A DNA stretch of 64,000 nt from Methanosarcina barkeri str. Wiesmoor (GTDB taxonomy: Archaea; Halobacteriota; Methanosarcinia; Methanosarcinales; Methanosarcinaceae), in NCBI RefSeq assembly GCF_000969985.1, contig NZ_CP009526.1, forward strand, positions 4,402,001 to 4,466,000, read 5' to 3'. Position 1 is the first letter of the stretch; each line of letters opens with the position of its first letter. The notes beneath the pieces are model-generated. The model saw only the letters and a list, made by a program, of their open reading frames with translations, was not told where the DNA came from and ran no database searches. Of the stretch, positions 8,848 to 17,932 are shown in pieces. The position numbers and the translations under genes were made by a program.

Positions 8848-9448
8848 AGGTGAGAACATAAGTTTCGGGTATAAAACAAATAACTTGATTTTAAAGGATG
8901 TTAATATTTCTTTGGGCAACGGAGAAGTACTGGGCCTGATCGGGGATAGTGGAAGCGGAAAATCAACTCTCTGTAAGATCTTAGCAGGCTACGAAAATAA
9001 GTATCAGGGGAAGGTAAGTCTAGATGGGAAAGAAATCCCGTCAAAAGGCTATAATCCGGTCCAGCTCGTTTTTCAACATCCGGAAAAAGCTGTAAACCCT
9101 AAATGGAGAATGAAAGATATTCTAAACGAAGGACACCTTGTTTCACAGGATATTATAGAGGCATTTGGAATAAAAAATAACTGGCTTAACCGATGGCCCA
9201 ATGAGCTTTCAGGAGGAGAACTTCAGAGGTTTGCCCTTGCAAGAGCTTTAAGCCCTAAAACCAGGTTTTTAATTGCTGATGAAATTACTACAATGGTAGA
9301 CGCTATTACTCAAGCTCAAATCTGGAATATCGTTTTAAATATCGTCGAAGAACTTAATATTGGAGTACTGGTCGTAAGCCATGACAGAAATTTAATTAAC
9401 AGATTATGTCACAATACAATTTATCTAAAAGACATAAATAATACTTGA
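8837..9448 (+). CDS. ABC importer ATPase, DppF/NikE type (short)
   Basis: Second ATPase of the importer, 203 residues, with Walker A GDSGSGKST, signature LSGGELQR, Walker B RFLIADE and the switch His in VVSHDRN. It is shorter than usual (OppF/NikE proteins are often 250-330 residues) because it ends just after the nucleotide-binding core and lacks the C-terminal oligopeptide-transporter extension. It overlaps the upstream ATPase, which supports cotranslation. Confidence 0.92.
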   Translation: MRLKGENISFGYKTNNLILKDVNISLGNGEVLGLIGDSGSGKSTLCKILAGYENKYQGKVSLDGKEIPSKGYNPVQLVFQHPEKAVNPKWRMKDILNEGHLVSQDIIEAFGIKNNWLNRWPNELSGGELQRFALARALSPKTRFLIADEITTMVDAITQAQIWNIVLNIVEELNIGVLVVSHDRNLINRLCHNTIYLKDINNT

Positions 9449-10196
9449 CAAAAACAAATAGTGCTTGACAAAAACCAAAATAATACTTGACAAAAAAGTG
9501 AGCCAATATTTAATATAATGTCTAATGTTTAATTTTGAAGTCTTTTTGTATTATATAACGAAGCGTAAAACCACCTGGCTCTAACCTGGAGGTTATAACT
9601 TCAACCTAATTTTTTTCCATATAGTATTAACGACCGGTTTTAGTACAGAGCTCTCGAGTCTGATTTTAATTTTCTTCAAATTCGATTCACCGTTTTACGA
9701 CAAAAACTATGCATTATTAAAACAAGAAAAAAGGCGTTTTGTCAGCTTAACCTTGCAACTCTGAATATTTTGTAACTCTGAATATATTGTAACTCTGAGT
9801 ATTTTGTAACTCTGAATATTTTGTAACTCTGAGTATTCGCAATATGGTTCTTAACATGGTTCTATGTATAATATTTCATGTTTCTTTCAAGAAAAGTTTA
9901 TAAATTCCACAGTAACTTTTATCCAGTGCTTCTGTACATGTGTACGAATCATCTTTATATGCAGTACACTTCGACGTGTATTCACATTTCATATCAAACA
10001 AATTTGTTTTCCCGAACACTATGTTAAAAAGTTTCATATGATAATATACGATATTAACATATATAACTTTATTTAGTAGTTGACGATTATGTAACTCCCC
10101 ACACGGGAATTTCTACGTTTTTATCCAAGAGTTTTACGAGGCTATCTCAAAACCTGTTTTATTCCAAGTCACTTAAGGAAATTATCCATCTTACTC
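9449..10196. other. Intergenic region with two short tandem repeat arrays
   Basis: No convincing gene. At about 9443-9500 there are three copies of a unit ending CTTGACAAAAA. At 9757-9838 there are five copies of a 17-bp unit (AACTCTGAATATTTTGT), starting at 9757, 9774, 9791, 9808 and 9825. A 70-codon open frame at 9864-10076 has no ribosome binding site and a Phe/Ile/Cys-rich composition that looks non-coding. Confidence 0.7.
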
Positions 10197-11085
10197 TCAG
10201 GGAATCATGTCTCTGATATCTATATAATAAGGACTGAAATCTGGCAAGTCCCCTTCAAACGATTTTGCAAATATACTCCAGGTTTTGATCTGCGGTTTCA
10301 GTTTTTTCATTATTGCAAGAAAATCATCATCCGGATCTGTTGCGGTCATAAGGTAATCCTGTTTCATATCGATTAATAGGTTACTTAACTGTTTGAAGAA
10401 GCCAGCAGAGCTTCAGGTCATTGTTTATCAAATGCGTGATCAGCGATATAAAATAATTTCAAATATTATCTTTCGGCTGTAATTTTCGGTACTTTTGTAA
10501 TATGGTTCAGGACTCCAAAAGCAGATATCATCATCTTCATTGCGGTCGGTTCTCTAACGTAATATAAATTCCCCAGTTTAGAATTATCCCATAGTCCAGC
10601 ACAGGCTACGATTTTATTATTCTCGTCTCTGGCCACCCAGAAATTCTCCAGTCCATACCCAGGAGATGGCTTTCAAACACTCTTCAAAGGTTTGAGCTGT
10701 AAACGGCAAGAAATATCGAAATCCTGAATTATATTCGTTAATAAGGGCGACTGCATCACCAAGTTCTTTCCCATCAACAGGATTCATTGAATATTCTGGT
10801 GATATATCCGACTTTTTATAAGTTGGAACTGCTAGCGTTTTAATATCTCCCACGCTGGAATATCCCATCTTACCGAATAAAGATTTGGAAGCGTTATTCG
10901 ACTCGTACACATAGGCATAGGTGTAACTTAATCCCATTTCCAGGACTTTTTCTTCTGCCTTCTTATATCCTTCTTATCTACGCCCAGAGCACAGTTTTCA
11001 TCGCTCTGTGAACACAATTTCTTTATTTCCAGTAAGTTAGATTCTCATCATCACTGAAAAGTCTAATGGAGATCACAGATATACC
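10197..11085 (-). pseudogene. GNAT-family acetyltransferase, frameshifted
   Basis: Read on the minus strand, pieces in different frames join into one GNAT-like protein: a start near 11085 (ISVISIRLFSDDENL), LLEIKKLCSQSDENCALGVD, then KKAEEKVLEMGLSYTYAYVY and YESNNASKSLFGKMGYSSV (the acetyl-CoA-binding part), FTAQTFEECLKAIS, YGLENFWVARDENNKIVAC, LGNLYYVREPTAMKMMISAF, and a C-terminal tail ending DFSPYYIDIRDMIP with TGA at 10197-10199. At least three frame breaks and some stops separate them. The order of fragments is intact, so this is decay in place, not transfer of a fragment. Confidence 0.85.
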
Positions 11086-11229
11086 CCAATTATTGGTTTT
11101 TTCCTTTCAACTAAATCTTCCTATATAAGTATCACACACTAAATATATATCTGTTGTTATCTCTGACTCGTATATGATATTTAAATGCAGACATATTAAA
11201 AATAGAGTAACGGCTGATGAAAAAGTAGT

Positions 11230-11385
11230 AATGAACAAGGAATGATGAGCAAAGAATGATGAGCAAAGAATAACGAACAAAGAATAACGAACAAAGAATA
11301 ACGAACAAAGAATAACGAGCAAAGAATAATGAACAAAGAATAATGAGCAAAGAATGATGAGCAAAAAATGATGAGCAAGGAATAG
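11230..11385. repeat. 14-bp tandem repeat
   Basis: About eleven copies of a 14-bp unit alternating between AATGATGAGCAAAG and AATAACGAACAAAG lie just downstream of leuB. Since 14 is not a multiple of 3 and the unit lacks stops in the minus-strand frames, all three minus frames stay open with the same peptide periodicity. These open frames are artefacts of the repeat, not genes. Confidence 0.92.
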
Positions 11386-11413
11386 TAAAAAAATATAGGG
11401 AAGGAGAATTGAA

Positions 11414-12541
11414 TTATTCTCCCTTTATTATCCTTGCAATGTCGTCTCCGACATCTGAGGTTGTGCTCTTGCCACCCATGTCATAGGTTTTTACTTTGCT
11501 GTCCAGAATGTTTTTCTGGATTGCATTAACTATGGTGTCTGCGGCTTCTTTTTCTCCGAGATGTTCTATGAGCATTGCACCTGCCCAGATTGTGGCAATC
11601 GGGTTGACTTTGTTCTGTCCCTTGTACTTCGGAGCTGAACCGTGAATCGGCTCGAACATGCTCGTGCCTGTCGGGTTGATGTTTCCACCGGGAGCAAGGC
11701 CAAGGCCACCCTGGATCATGGCTCCGAGATCAGTAATAATGTCTCCGAACATGTTCGGGGTTACAACCACATCGAACCATTCGGGGTTTTTCACAAACCA
11801 CATTGTGACGGCATCAACGAAATTAAAGTCTGTAGTAACGCCGGGATGTTTTGCAGAAATTGCATTGAACTCTTCTCTCCAGAAGCCGTAGATATCGGAA
11901 AGCACATTTGCCTTGTCAACGGAAGAAACGTGTTTTCTCCGGTTCTCGGCAAGGTCAAAGGCGTACTCGATAACCCTGTCTGTACCTTCCTTGGAGATAA
12001 GGCCTATCTGGTATCCTATTTCTTCGCTGTCAGTCTCGATATCAAGACCGAATTTTGCAGAGTAGAGCGTTCTTTTTACTTCAAGAAGGTCTTTGCTCGC
12101 TCCTTTTTTTGCTCTACCGCCGACCCCTACGTAGAAGTCCTCGGTGTTTTCCCTGACAACCACAAAATCGATATCTTTCGAGGTTTTGTCTTTGAGAGGG
12201 GTCCACACCCCATCAAGAAGTTTTATCGGGCGAAGGTTAACATACTCGTCAAAATAAAAGCGTGCAGTTAATAAGATTCCCTTCTCAAGGACGCCAGGGG
12301 CAATCCTTGGATCTCCGATGGAACCAAGGTAAATGGCAGGGTATCCGGATAGCTCCTTTAAGGTATCTTCCGAAATCAGTTCTCCCGTTTCAAGATAATG
12401 ATCTGCTCCCTGCGGGTATTCAATCCACTCTACATCAAAACCGAATCTTTCGCCAGCGGCATCTATTACCTTTCTGCCTTCGGCGATAATTTCTGGGCCT
12501 ATCCCGTCGCCCGGGAGGACCGGAATCTTATACTGCGTCAT
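11414..12541 (-). CDS. leuB: 3-isopropylmalate dehydrogenase (isocitrate/isopropylmalate dehydrogenase family)
   Basis: NAD-dependent beta-decarboxylating dehydrogenase, 375 residues, probably oxidising 3-isopropylmalate in leucine synthesis. It opens with [15 protein letters not shown], has the substrate-binding Arg segment [25 protein letters not shown], and the metal/NAD region [20 protein letters not shown] followed by [11 protein letters not shown]. The ATG at 12541 follows AAAGGAGTG, so I prefer it to the GTG-type extension 57 bases upstream. leuD-like small subunit lies 95 bp upstream in the same direction. The segment [20 protein letters not shown] differs from classic bacterial LeuB, so a related acid (homoisocitrate, D-malate) remains possible. 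Confidence 0.8.
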   Translation of the reverse strand: MTQYKIPVLPGDGIGPEIIAEGRKVIDAAGERFGFDVEWIEYPQGADHYLETGELISEDTLKELSGYPAIYLGSIGDPRIAPGVLEKGILLTARFYFDEYVNLRPIKLLDGVWTPLKDKTSKDIDFVVVRENTEDFYVGVGGRAKKGASKDLLEVKRTLYSAKFGLDIETDSEEIGYQIGLISKEGTDRVIEYAFDLAENRRKHVSSVDKANVLSDIYGFWREEFNAISAKHPGVTTDFNFVDAVTMWFVKNPEWFDVVVTPNMFGDIITDLGAMIQGGLGLAPGGNINPTGTSMFEPIHGSAPKYKGQNKVNPIATIWAGAMLIEHLGEKEAADTIVNAIQKNILDSKVKTYDMGGKSTTSDVGDDIARIIKGE

Positions 12542-12636
12542 ATTTACACTCCTTTGAAATTTACAGGCAAAACTGCCTTTTTTATTGCGAGATCTCAAAC
12601 GCGGACAGGGCTGTCTCAGGACAGATTTCCTGTTTT

Positions 12637-13125
12637 TTAGCGTTCAGAGACCAGTTTCCTGGCATATTCGATAAGTCCACCCTCATCCACGATTTCACGC
12701 ACGAAATCAGGGAGAGGGGTTGCCTGGTAGGTTTCACCTTTTGTCTTGTTTTCAATAACTCCTGTGGACAGGTCTACTTCAAGCTCGTCTCCATCGTCAA
12801 TCCTGTCAGTATCAGGGCATTCCAGGACAGGAACTCCGATATTTATTGAGTTCCTGAAAAAGATCCTTGCAAAAGATTTTGCAATTACACAGGCTACCTT
12901 TGCTCCTTTCAGGGCAAGGGGCGCGTGCTCACGCGATGAGCCGCAACCAAAATTGTTTCCCGCGACTACGATATCATTTTCATGAACTTTTTTTGCAAAT
13001 TCGGGGCGTACACCTTCAAACGTGTACTTTGCAAGCTCTTCAGGGGTATTGTAAATCAAGTACCTTCCGGGAATCACTGCATCCGTATCCACGTCGTCTC
13101 CGAACTTCCAGGCTCTTCCTTTCAT
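12637..13125 (-). CDS. leuD: 3-isopropylmalate dehydratase small subunit
   Basis: Small (swivelling-domain) subunit of the aconitase-family isomerase, 162 residues from ATG 13125 (an upstream TTG adds 8). [17 protein letters not shown] and [20 protein letters not shown] are the family signatures. The specificity loop reads YLIY. In methanogens YLRT is associated with homoaconitase and YLVY-like loops with isopropylmalate isomerase, so leucine synthesis is favoured. The matching large subunit is not in this window. It is followed by leuB, an order that fits a pathway pair. Confidence 0.88.
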   Translation of the reverse strand: MKGRAWKFGDDVDTDAVIPGRYLIYNTPEELAKYTFEGVRPEFAKKVHENDIVVAGNNFGCGSSREHAPLALKGAKVACVIAKSFARIFFRNSINIGVPVLECPDTDRIDDGDELEVDLSTGVIENKTKGETYQATPLPDFVREIVDEGGLIEYARKLVSER

Positions 13126-13313
13126 AACATCACCGGTCTTTTGTTGCAATTAAATGCAGCTACATTAGAATTTTTACAGCCCGAATTTAGCTGCATTCAC
13201 AGGGTTGAAGTATCACAGGTAATATTTATATTATTTTCTAACATGACTCAAAAATTAGTTAACAATTCCAATTCTCTTAATCCTGAGTTTTCCCCGAAAA
13301 TCTACAAAATGAG

Positions 13314-14651
13314 TTACTTTTGTAGTTGAACGGCATTTTCATTGCTTTTTTCTTTGAGATGAGAGTCAAAAGCACTTGGTTCCCCTCCTCCGTGCCAGCT
13401 TAGCCTCGGGCGGATGCGCACAAGATGAACTGACTCGGAATGGTCATCCACTATCAGGGCAGCCCCTCTTTCACTTCCCATCTTCTTAATATATGCCTGG
13501 AGATTTTCCTGCATATAAAGAGGCCGTGAAGTTTCCAGAGCAAGAATATCATCACTTGCCGTAAGGCGGTGGCAGATAAGAAGGTCACTCTGGGAAACAA
13601 CATCCGGATGCAGGCTTGCAGGCCGTTGGGTTGCCAGGACAAGGGAAAGGCCAGGCTGCCGGCCCTGTCTGAGGCAGCGGTTAATAAGTACCTTCGAAGC
13701 AAGGCCTTCAGTCTTTGCGGGTATGAAAATGTGAGCCTCATCTATAAAGAGCCAGACCATGGGAAATTCTTCCCTATGAGCCTTTTCTCCCATAAGTTTT
13801 TTTTCGTAGGTTCTTCTTGCCTCAAGTCTTGCTTCATAAAGTCTACCTGCAATAATTGATACTGCTGCAGCGCAGACGTTTTCGTTTTCAAGCGTACTCA
13901 CATCAAGGATAGTTGTTCTCCCTCCCGACACGAGATCTGACAGTTTTGTTCCTTCTTTTGAGAAAAGGCCCCAGGAATTTACTGCTCTAAAGTAATTCTC
14001 TACAGCTCCTTTTGAAGCCTCATCCGAGCGAGGGTCTCCGGCAATCTCGCGGAGAATTTCTTCAAAAGAATATGCTTCTCCTTTTTCTCTGAGGGATTCT
14101 ATTGCTCTTACCATTAGAATTCCAGGAGGAGAAACCTCTTCGATACTAAAGATCCTGCACCACTGGCTTCCTGAAAGTTCGCTTATCGGGATGGAAAATG
14201 GCTTTACATCAATATTCCTTTCCCTATAAGCTTCAACCTTGCCCACAGGCACGAAAATCTCAATATCGAGCCCGGCTGGAGTGAGTTCCCAGTTTTTAAG
14301 CTTCCGCGCTTCAAAAGCGTTTGGATACTTCATCGTCCAGAAAATCCCCATAGTGTCAATAACAACGGATGCAAGTCTTTTTTTAATGGCCGGTTCAAGA
14401 AAAGCAAGTTCTTCAAGCAAACAGCCCATGGTATAGGATTTTCCGTATCCTCTTTTCCCGCAGATCAAAATAGCATGAGGCTTCAGGGCATCAAGATAAA
14501 CGGCTGCTCCCCGCGAGTGGTCAAGTGCCATGTAATTTCCAATTGACAGGAGACCCTTTCCAGGGTTCTCTTCACTTCCAAGTACACGCAGCGCCCCAGT
14601 ATTTTTCCCCCGAAAAACAGGCCTTAGTTCTTTATTTTCAATTTTAGGCAT
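13314..14651 (-). CDS. HerA-like DUF87 ATPase
   Basis: P-loop ATPase of the HerA/VirB4-like (DUF87) group, 445 residues. N-terminal beta-rich part (LLSIGNYMALDHSRGAAVYL), Walker A CGKRGYGKSYTMG, a middle segment, Walker B WLFIDEAHIFIPA and the sensor LVLATQRPASLHPDVVSQSD, followed by ICHRLTASDD. HerA proteins pump or process DNA, often with NurA in end resection, but no nurA, mre11 or rad50 gene is adjacent, so this may be one of the orphan relatives. A decayed copy of its N-terminal region lies at 16478-16565. Confidence 0.88.
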   Translation of the reverse strand: MPKIENKELRPVFRGKNTGALRVLGSEENPGKGLLSIGNYMALDHSRGAAVYLDALKPHAILICGKRGYGKSYTMGCLLEELAFLEPAIKKRLASVVIDTMGIFWTMKYPNAFEARKLKNWELTPAGLDIEIFVPVGKVEAYRERNIDVKPFSIPISELSGSQWCRIFSIEEVSPPGILMVRAIESLREKGEAYSFEEILREIAGDPRSDEASKGAVENYFRAVNSWGLFSKEGTKLSDLVSGGRTTILDVSTLENENVCAAAVSIIAGRLYEARLEARRTYEKKLMGEKAHREEFPMVWLFIDEAHIFIPAKTEGLASKVLINRCLRQGRQPGLSLVLATQRPASLHPDVVSQSDLLICHRLTASDDILALETSRPLYMQENLQAYIKKMGSERGAALIVDDHSESVHLVRIRPRLSWHGGGEPSAFDSHLKEKSNENAVQLQK

Positions 14652-14918
14652 CAGATAGTATCGGATTGAAAACTATTTAAAATAATTTACTTAATAACAG
14701 TTAAATAAAATAAGTATTGTAACTAGTATAAAGGGTGATATGTAGCTTTAATTTATTTTATGTAGGCTGAATAGTTACATTTATTATTAATTAATACATT
14801 TATAGTGTATCTTACATAAGGCAGTGGCAAAAGAGAGTTGGAACGAAATTAATAAAAAACAATTGCAGCCGAAAGTAGGATTTTTAGTAAAATAAATAGT
14901 TTAGGTGGGAAGGTATAA
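14652..14918 (+). promoter_or_regulatory. Upstream region of the putative modified-peptide operon
   Basis: AT-rich divergent region between the HerA-like gene and the small WCVACGAG protein. A TATA-like TTTATAGTG lies at about 14809-14817, about 100 bases before the start codon, allowing a long 5' untranslated region. The ribosome binding site GGTGGGAAGG is at about 14903-14912. Confidence 0.4.
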
Positions 14919-15287
14919 ATGGAACTTACAGAAAAGCAGCGTACTTTATTGAAAGGACAGATTGAAGAATTTCTAAAGACTAAAAATTCTGAAGACGATT
15001 GGTGTGTTGCATGCGGAGCAGGGGCTGCAGAGTCAAAAGATTTGTTGTCCAGAGATCCGGAAATATATCGTCAATTTACTTCTAAAGAAACAATAAATGA
15101 TTTGCTTACATCTCCCACAGTTTCAGCACTGATTCAAAAAAGTGGTTCTAATATGTGGTGTGTTGCTTGTGGTGCAGGCAAAAGTAAATCACTTGGTGAA
15201 GATGTGATTAATCCTGCGATGAATAAGGGGTCATCCGCAGAGATTGATAAAGCAATGACCAAAGTCATTGAAATTCTTAAAGAATGA
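14919..15287 (+). CDS. Putative radical-SAM-modified peptide precursor with two WCVACGAG motifs
   Basis: Small soluble protein of 122 residues with no membrane segment. The only cysteines are in two identical octapeptides, WCVACGAG at residues 28-35 and 80-87. Residues 1-27 are charged and helical-looking (MELTEKQRTLLKGQIEEFLK), like a RiPP leader; the tail (EIDKAMTKVIEILKE) is also helical. It is followed 51 bases later by a radical SAM/SPASM enzyme, the arrangement typical of peptide-modifying systems such as sactipeptides and ranthipeptides. I infer that the enzyme modifies the Trp/Cys motifs. Alternatives: a CxxC metal-binding or redox protein matured by the enzyme. I do not recognise a named family. 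Confidence 0.8.
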   Translation: MELTEKQRTLLKGQIEEFLKTKNSEDDWCVACGAGAAESKDLLSRDPEIYRQFTSKETINDLLTSPTVSALIQKSGSNMWCVACGAGKSKSLGEDVINPAMNKGSSAEIDKAMTKVIEILKE

Positions 15288-15301
15288 ATCTGAGATTCAT
15301 T
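15283..15301 (+). terminator. Hairpin and T-run between precursor and radical SAM gene
   Basis: AATGAATC (15283-15290) and GATTCATT (15294-15301) form a perfect 8-bp stem with a 3-nt loop, overlapping the precursor stop codon and followed by TATTCTTTTTTCTTTTTAA. It may partly terminate transcription, giving much more precursor than enzyme message, as is common in RiPP operons. Confidence 0.6.
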
Positions 15302-15338
15302 ATTCTTTTTTCTTTTTAATATTTGAGGGGACTTTGAA

Positions 15339-16430
15339 ATGGAATTATATAAGTCTAAATTAGTTCGAATTTTTTATAATATTACAAATCGTTGCAATTT
15401 ATACTGTCATTATTGTTATGCAGGTTCTGGTCATCCAGTTGATCAAGCCCAACTATCCTTAGATACTATTGAACGTATAGCTTCAGACGGGAGAAAGTGT
15501 GGTGCAAGTTCGGTACTTCTATCTGGGGGTGAGCCTTTTTTTCGTAAAGATTGGTTTGATGTGTTTAGCGTTTTCGATGATTATGGATACGACTTATCAG
15601 TTAGTTCAAATGGAACATTGATAAATGAAAAAACTATTCAAAAGTTAACAAAATTTAAAAATATAATATTTCAAATAAGTTTAGATGCATCTGAACAAAA
15701 TTTTGATAAAATTGTTGGTGTTAATGGAACGTTCAAGCGAGTGACAAAAGCAATAGATCTCTTGCTAGCAAATGGATATGAAATTCAAGTTAACAGTGTG
15801 TTGCATAAAAGCAACTTTCAGGATATACCTTTCTTAATACGATATTCTTATGAACGAGAGTTGTTATTACGTTTTACTCTTCTTAGCACAGATTATGGTA
15901 GAGCGAAAGGAAGTCCTTTAAGTCTTGATTTGAGCCAAATTCAAAAGGTTATTCAGGCAGTTCACGTTTCCAGAAAAGTAAATCCATACGTAGAATTAAA
16001 TATTCCACCATTACTTCTTCATCCAGACGACTTATTCCATATTTCTCCTTCGTGTGGGTGGATGCATCATCAGTGTGGAATACAAAGTAATGGCGACGTA
16101 ACTATTTGTGGACTCTCCGGTGGTAGACCAGATCTTGTGGCAGGTAATGTAAAATCACAATCGTTGGAATATCTGTGGAATAACTCTCCTCTATTTAGGA
16201 AACTGCGATTGTTGGAAATCACTAAGATCAAAGAAATTTGTGGAATTTGTCCGTTTTTAAGTGTATGTGGGGGGTCATGCAGGCTAACTCCTTACATATC
16301 GACTGGAGACTTTTACGCTCCGAACGGTGTTTGTCAGATGTTTTATGAAGCATTGAAGCGTGGTGATATAGAAGACTTTCCTTCCTATGTGATCAATCTG
16401 GGTTTTATGGAGTGCCTATCTCAAAATTAA
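15339..16430 (+). CDS. Radical SAM/SPASM peptide-modifying enzyme
   Basis: Radical SAM enzyme of 363 residues. The cluster motif CNLYCHYC (Cys 19, 23, 26) binds the 4Fe-4S used to split S-adenosylmethionine; LLSGGEPFFRKDW is the GGEP motif and SLDASEQNFDKI a typical strand. The C-terminus has a SPASM domain: CGIQSNGDVTIC, then CGICPFLSVCGGSC (C-x2-C-x5-C-x3-C) and a last Cys in NGVCQMF, expected to bind auxiliary Fe-S clusters. The start ATG 15339 follows TTGAGGGGAC. The gene lies directly after the two-motif small protein, its likely substrate. No peptidase or exporter is next to it. Confidence 0.9.
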   Translation: MELYKSKLVRIFYNITNRCNLYCHYCYAGSGHPVDQAQLSLDTIERIASDGRKCGASSVLLSGGEPFFRKDWFDVFSVFDDYGYDLSVSSNGTLINEKTIQKLTKFKNIIFQISLDASEQNFDKIVGVNGTFKRVTKAIDLLLANGYEIQVNSVLHKSNFQDIPFLIRYSYERELLLRFTLLSTDYGRAKGSPLSLDLSQIQKVIQAVHVSRKVNPYVELNIPPLLLHPDDLFHISPSCGWMHHQCGIQSNGDVTICGLSGGRPDLVAGNVKSQSLEYLWNNSPLFRKLRLLEITKIKEICGICPFLSVCGGSCRLTPYISTGDFYAPNGVCQMFYEALKRGDIEDFPSYVINLGFMECLSQN

Positions 16431-16477
16431 TATGTAATATGTAGGATATGGTAGGGAAGTCACTCTCACCTTCTCAT

Positions 16478-16565
16478 TAAACGGTAGCTCTCAGCGAGTG
16501 GTTAAATGCCATGTAATTTCCAATGGACATGATGCCTTTTCTGGGATATCCTCACTTCTAAAAAC
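16478..16565 (-). pseudogene. Decayed fragment of a second herA-like gene
   Basis: About 85 bases align almost without gaps to the N-terminal coding part of the HerA-like gene (14507-14590). Read on the minus strand they give SEDIPEKA, a frame break, then SIGNYMAFNHSLRAT, matching SIGNYMALDHSRGAA. It sits on the far side of the putative RiPP pair, so the pair is bracketed by herA sequence. I infer a duplication or recombination at this locus. Confidence 0.8.
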
Positions 16566-16672
16566 TAAAACTCTAAAAATTCAGAATCTCTAAAATATAA
16601 AGGTTAAGAGCTTAGCTCAACCCTGAAAAGTAAATATTAGAATGTCTCAGAAAATTATATGGAACTATTTGT

Positions 16673-17743
16673 TTAGGATATTATCTTATCCAGCTGGCCT
16701 GTTTGGGCTGCGATTTTGATTTCCCTGGCTATTCTTCTTCCGGTTGAGAGGTTTTCTTCCATCAGGTCGGCATAAGGAGAACCTGAAATGTAAAGGTTTG
16801 TTCCTGCAACAATTCTGGCCGAGATCTCAAACACTTTAATCTCTAGCGTATCCGTAAAAACAGTCTCAAGGCAGAAAGACCCTATCATCCCGCCAAAGAG
16901 GCCAAGAGATTCTTCAACTACCCTTTCTCCAAGAGAGAAGATGAGGGGTAAGAGGGATTCTCTTGCTACAAGGGGCATATTTCCTGTGACTACATATGTC
17001 GGGCGGATTCCTGCTCCTACGAGTTCTCTGGGGGAACCGAGCCTGAAAATTTCATCCGCATTGGATTCTACCCTGCGGTCCATGCTCAGAAGTTCAAGGC
17101 TGCCCTTGCTTAAAGTGTATCCTTCGTTTCGGATAGGGGAATAGAAGTAATGAAGGTAATAACGGGTCCCGGTGATAAATTCCTGAATCGTGTACTTCTG
17201 GGTCCGGTCTATAAGTTCTTCGAACTCTTCGTAGGTTTTTGCGACGAAGAAACCTTTTCCTCCTTTTGCCCCGTCGTACTTGACCATTACAGGCCCATTA
17301 ATATCGTGAGGATCATCGACTTTTCCGGGCATATGAATGCCTGCTCCGAGCAACCACTCACGCTCTTTATCCCTGTCTGATTCCCATTCGAGCACAGCCC
17401 GGTTTCCAAAAGTAGGTACGGCCATATCTGCAAAATTTTCCGTGCCAAGGTAAGCAACTACTGAGCCGTGTGGGATAATAATGGTGTTTTTCTGTCTAAG
17501 CTCCTCAGCCTTATTCATTATATCGGCATAGCTATCGACGACAAGGTACTCATCGGGTTTTGCTTTGGGAAAAGCCTCATAAAATTTTGGAGGCTTGCCG
17601 ACGCAGATTCCCAGAGTTCTGAAGCCTTCTTTCCGAGCTCCGTCAAAAATTTGAAGGCTAGAGTGGGAGCAAATTGTTGCAATTGTAATGTTTTCTAAAT
17701 CGTAATTTTTCAGAAATTCAAGAACCTGCTGTTTTGTGATCAT
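16673..17743 (-). CDS. purP: 5-formaminoimidazole-4-carboxamide ribonucleotide synthetase
   Basis: ATP-grasp-type enzyme of 356 residues that forms FAICAR from AICAR, ATP and formate, the archaeal formate-dependent step of purine synthesis. N-terminal IATICSHSSLQIFDGARKEGF and GICVGKPPKFYEAF, central NTIIIPHGSVVAYLG and PTFGNRAVLEWESDRDKER, ATP-binding VMVKYDGAKGGKGFF, and C-terminal FEISARIVAGTNLY are typical of PurP. Length is normal. It is divergent from the next gene. purN lies 40 kb away in the window. Confidence 0.95.
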   Translation of the reverse strand: MITKQQVLEFLKNYDLENITIATICSHSSLQIFDGARKEGFRTLGICVGKPPKFYEAFPKAKPDEYLVVDSYADIMNKAEELRQKNTIIIPHGSVVAYLGTENFADMAVPTFGNRAVLEWESDRDKEREWLLGAGIHMPGKVDDPHDINGPVMVKYDGAKGGKGFFVAKTYEEFEELIDRTQKYTIQEFITGTRYYLHYFYSPIRNEGYTLSKGSLELLSMDRRVESNADEIFRLGSPRELVGAGIRPTYVVTGNMPLVARESLLPLIFSLGERVVEESLGLFGGMIGSFCLETVFTDTLEIKVFEISARIVAGTNLYISGSPYADLMEENLSTGRRIAREIKIAAQTGQLDKIIS

Positions 17744-17932
17744 GATTGGTACCAGCGGAAAATTTAGATTAGTATATACAATGTTCTATTTAAGGTTAAG
17801 GTCTGGATTCTATATCTAGATATAGTAGTGAATGAATATTCTGCCATAAAAATAAAACTTTATATTGATTCGCGCAAACTAAGGTTAGACTCTGAGGTAA
17901 AAATAGACAGGTTTTTAATCCAGGAAGTAATT

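Noticed and set aside
3448-9448. Assigning the importer firmly to nickel (nikABCDE)
   Set aside because: Family members carry peptides, nickel or other ligands; the binding protein's sequence alone does not settle it, so no gene symbols were given.
9864-10076. 70-codon open frame
   Set aside because: No ribosome binding site, AT-driven composition, no similarity that I recognise.
11107-11378. Three overlapping minus-strand open frames rich in SLFFVRYSL
   Set aside because: They are by-products of the 14-bp tandem repeat, open in all three frames.
13314-14651. A HerA-NurA DNA-repair operon
   Set aside because: No nurA, mre11 or rad50 gene is adjacent; only the HerA-like ATPase is present.
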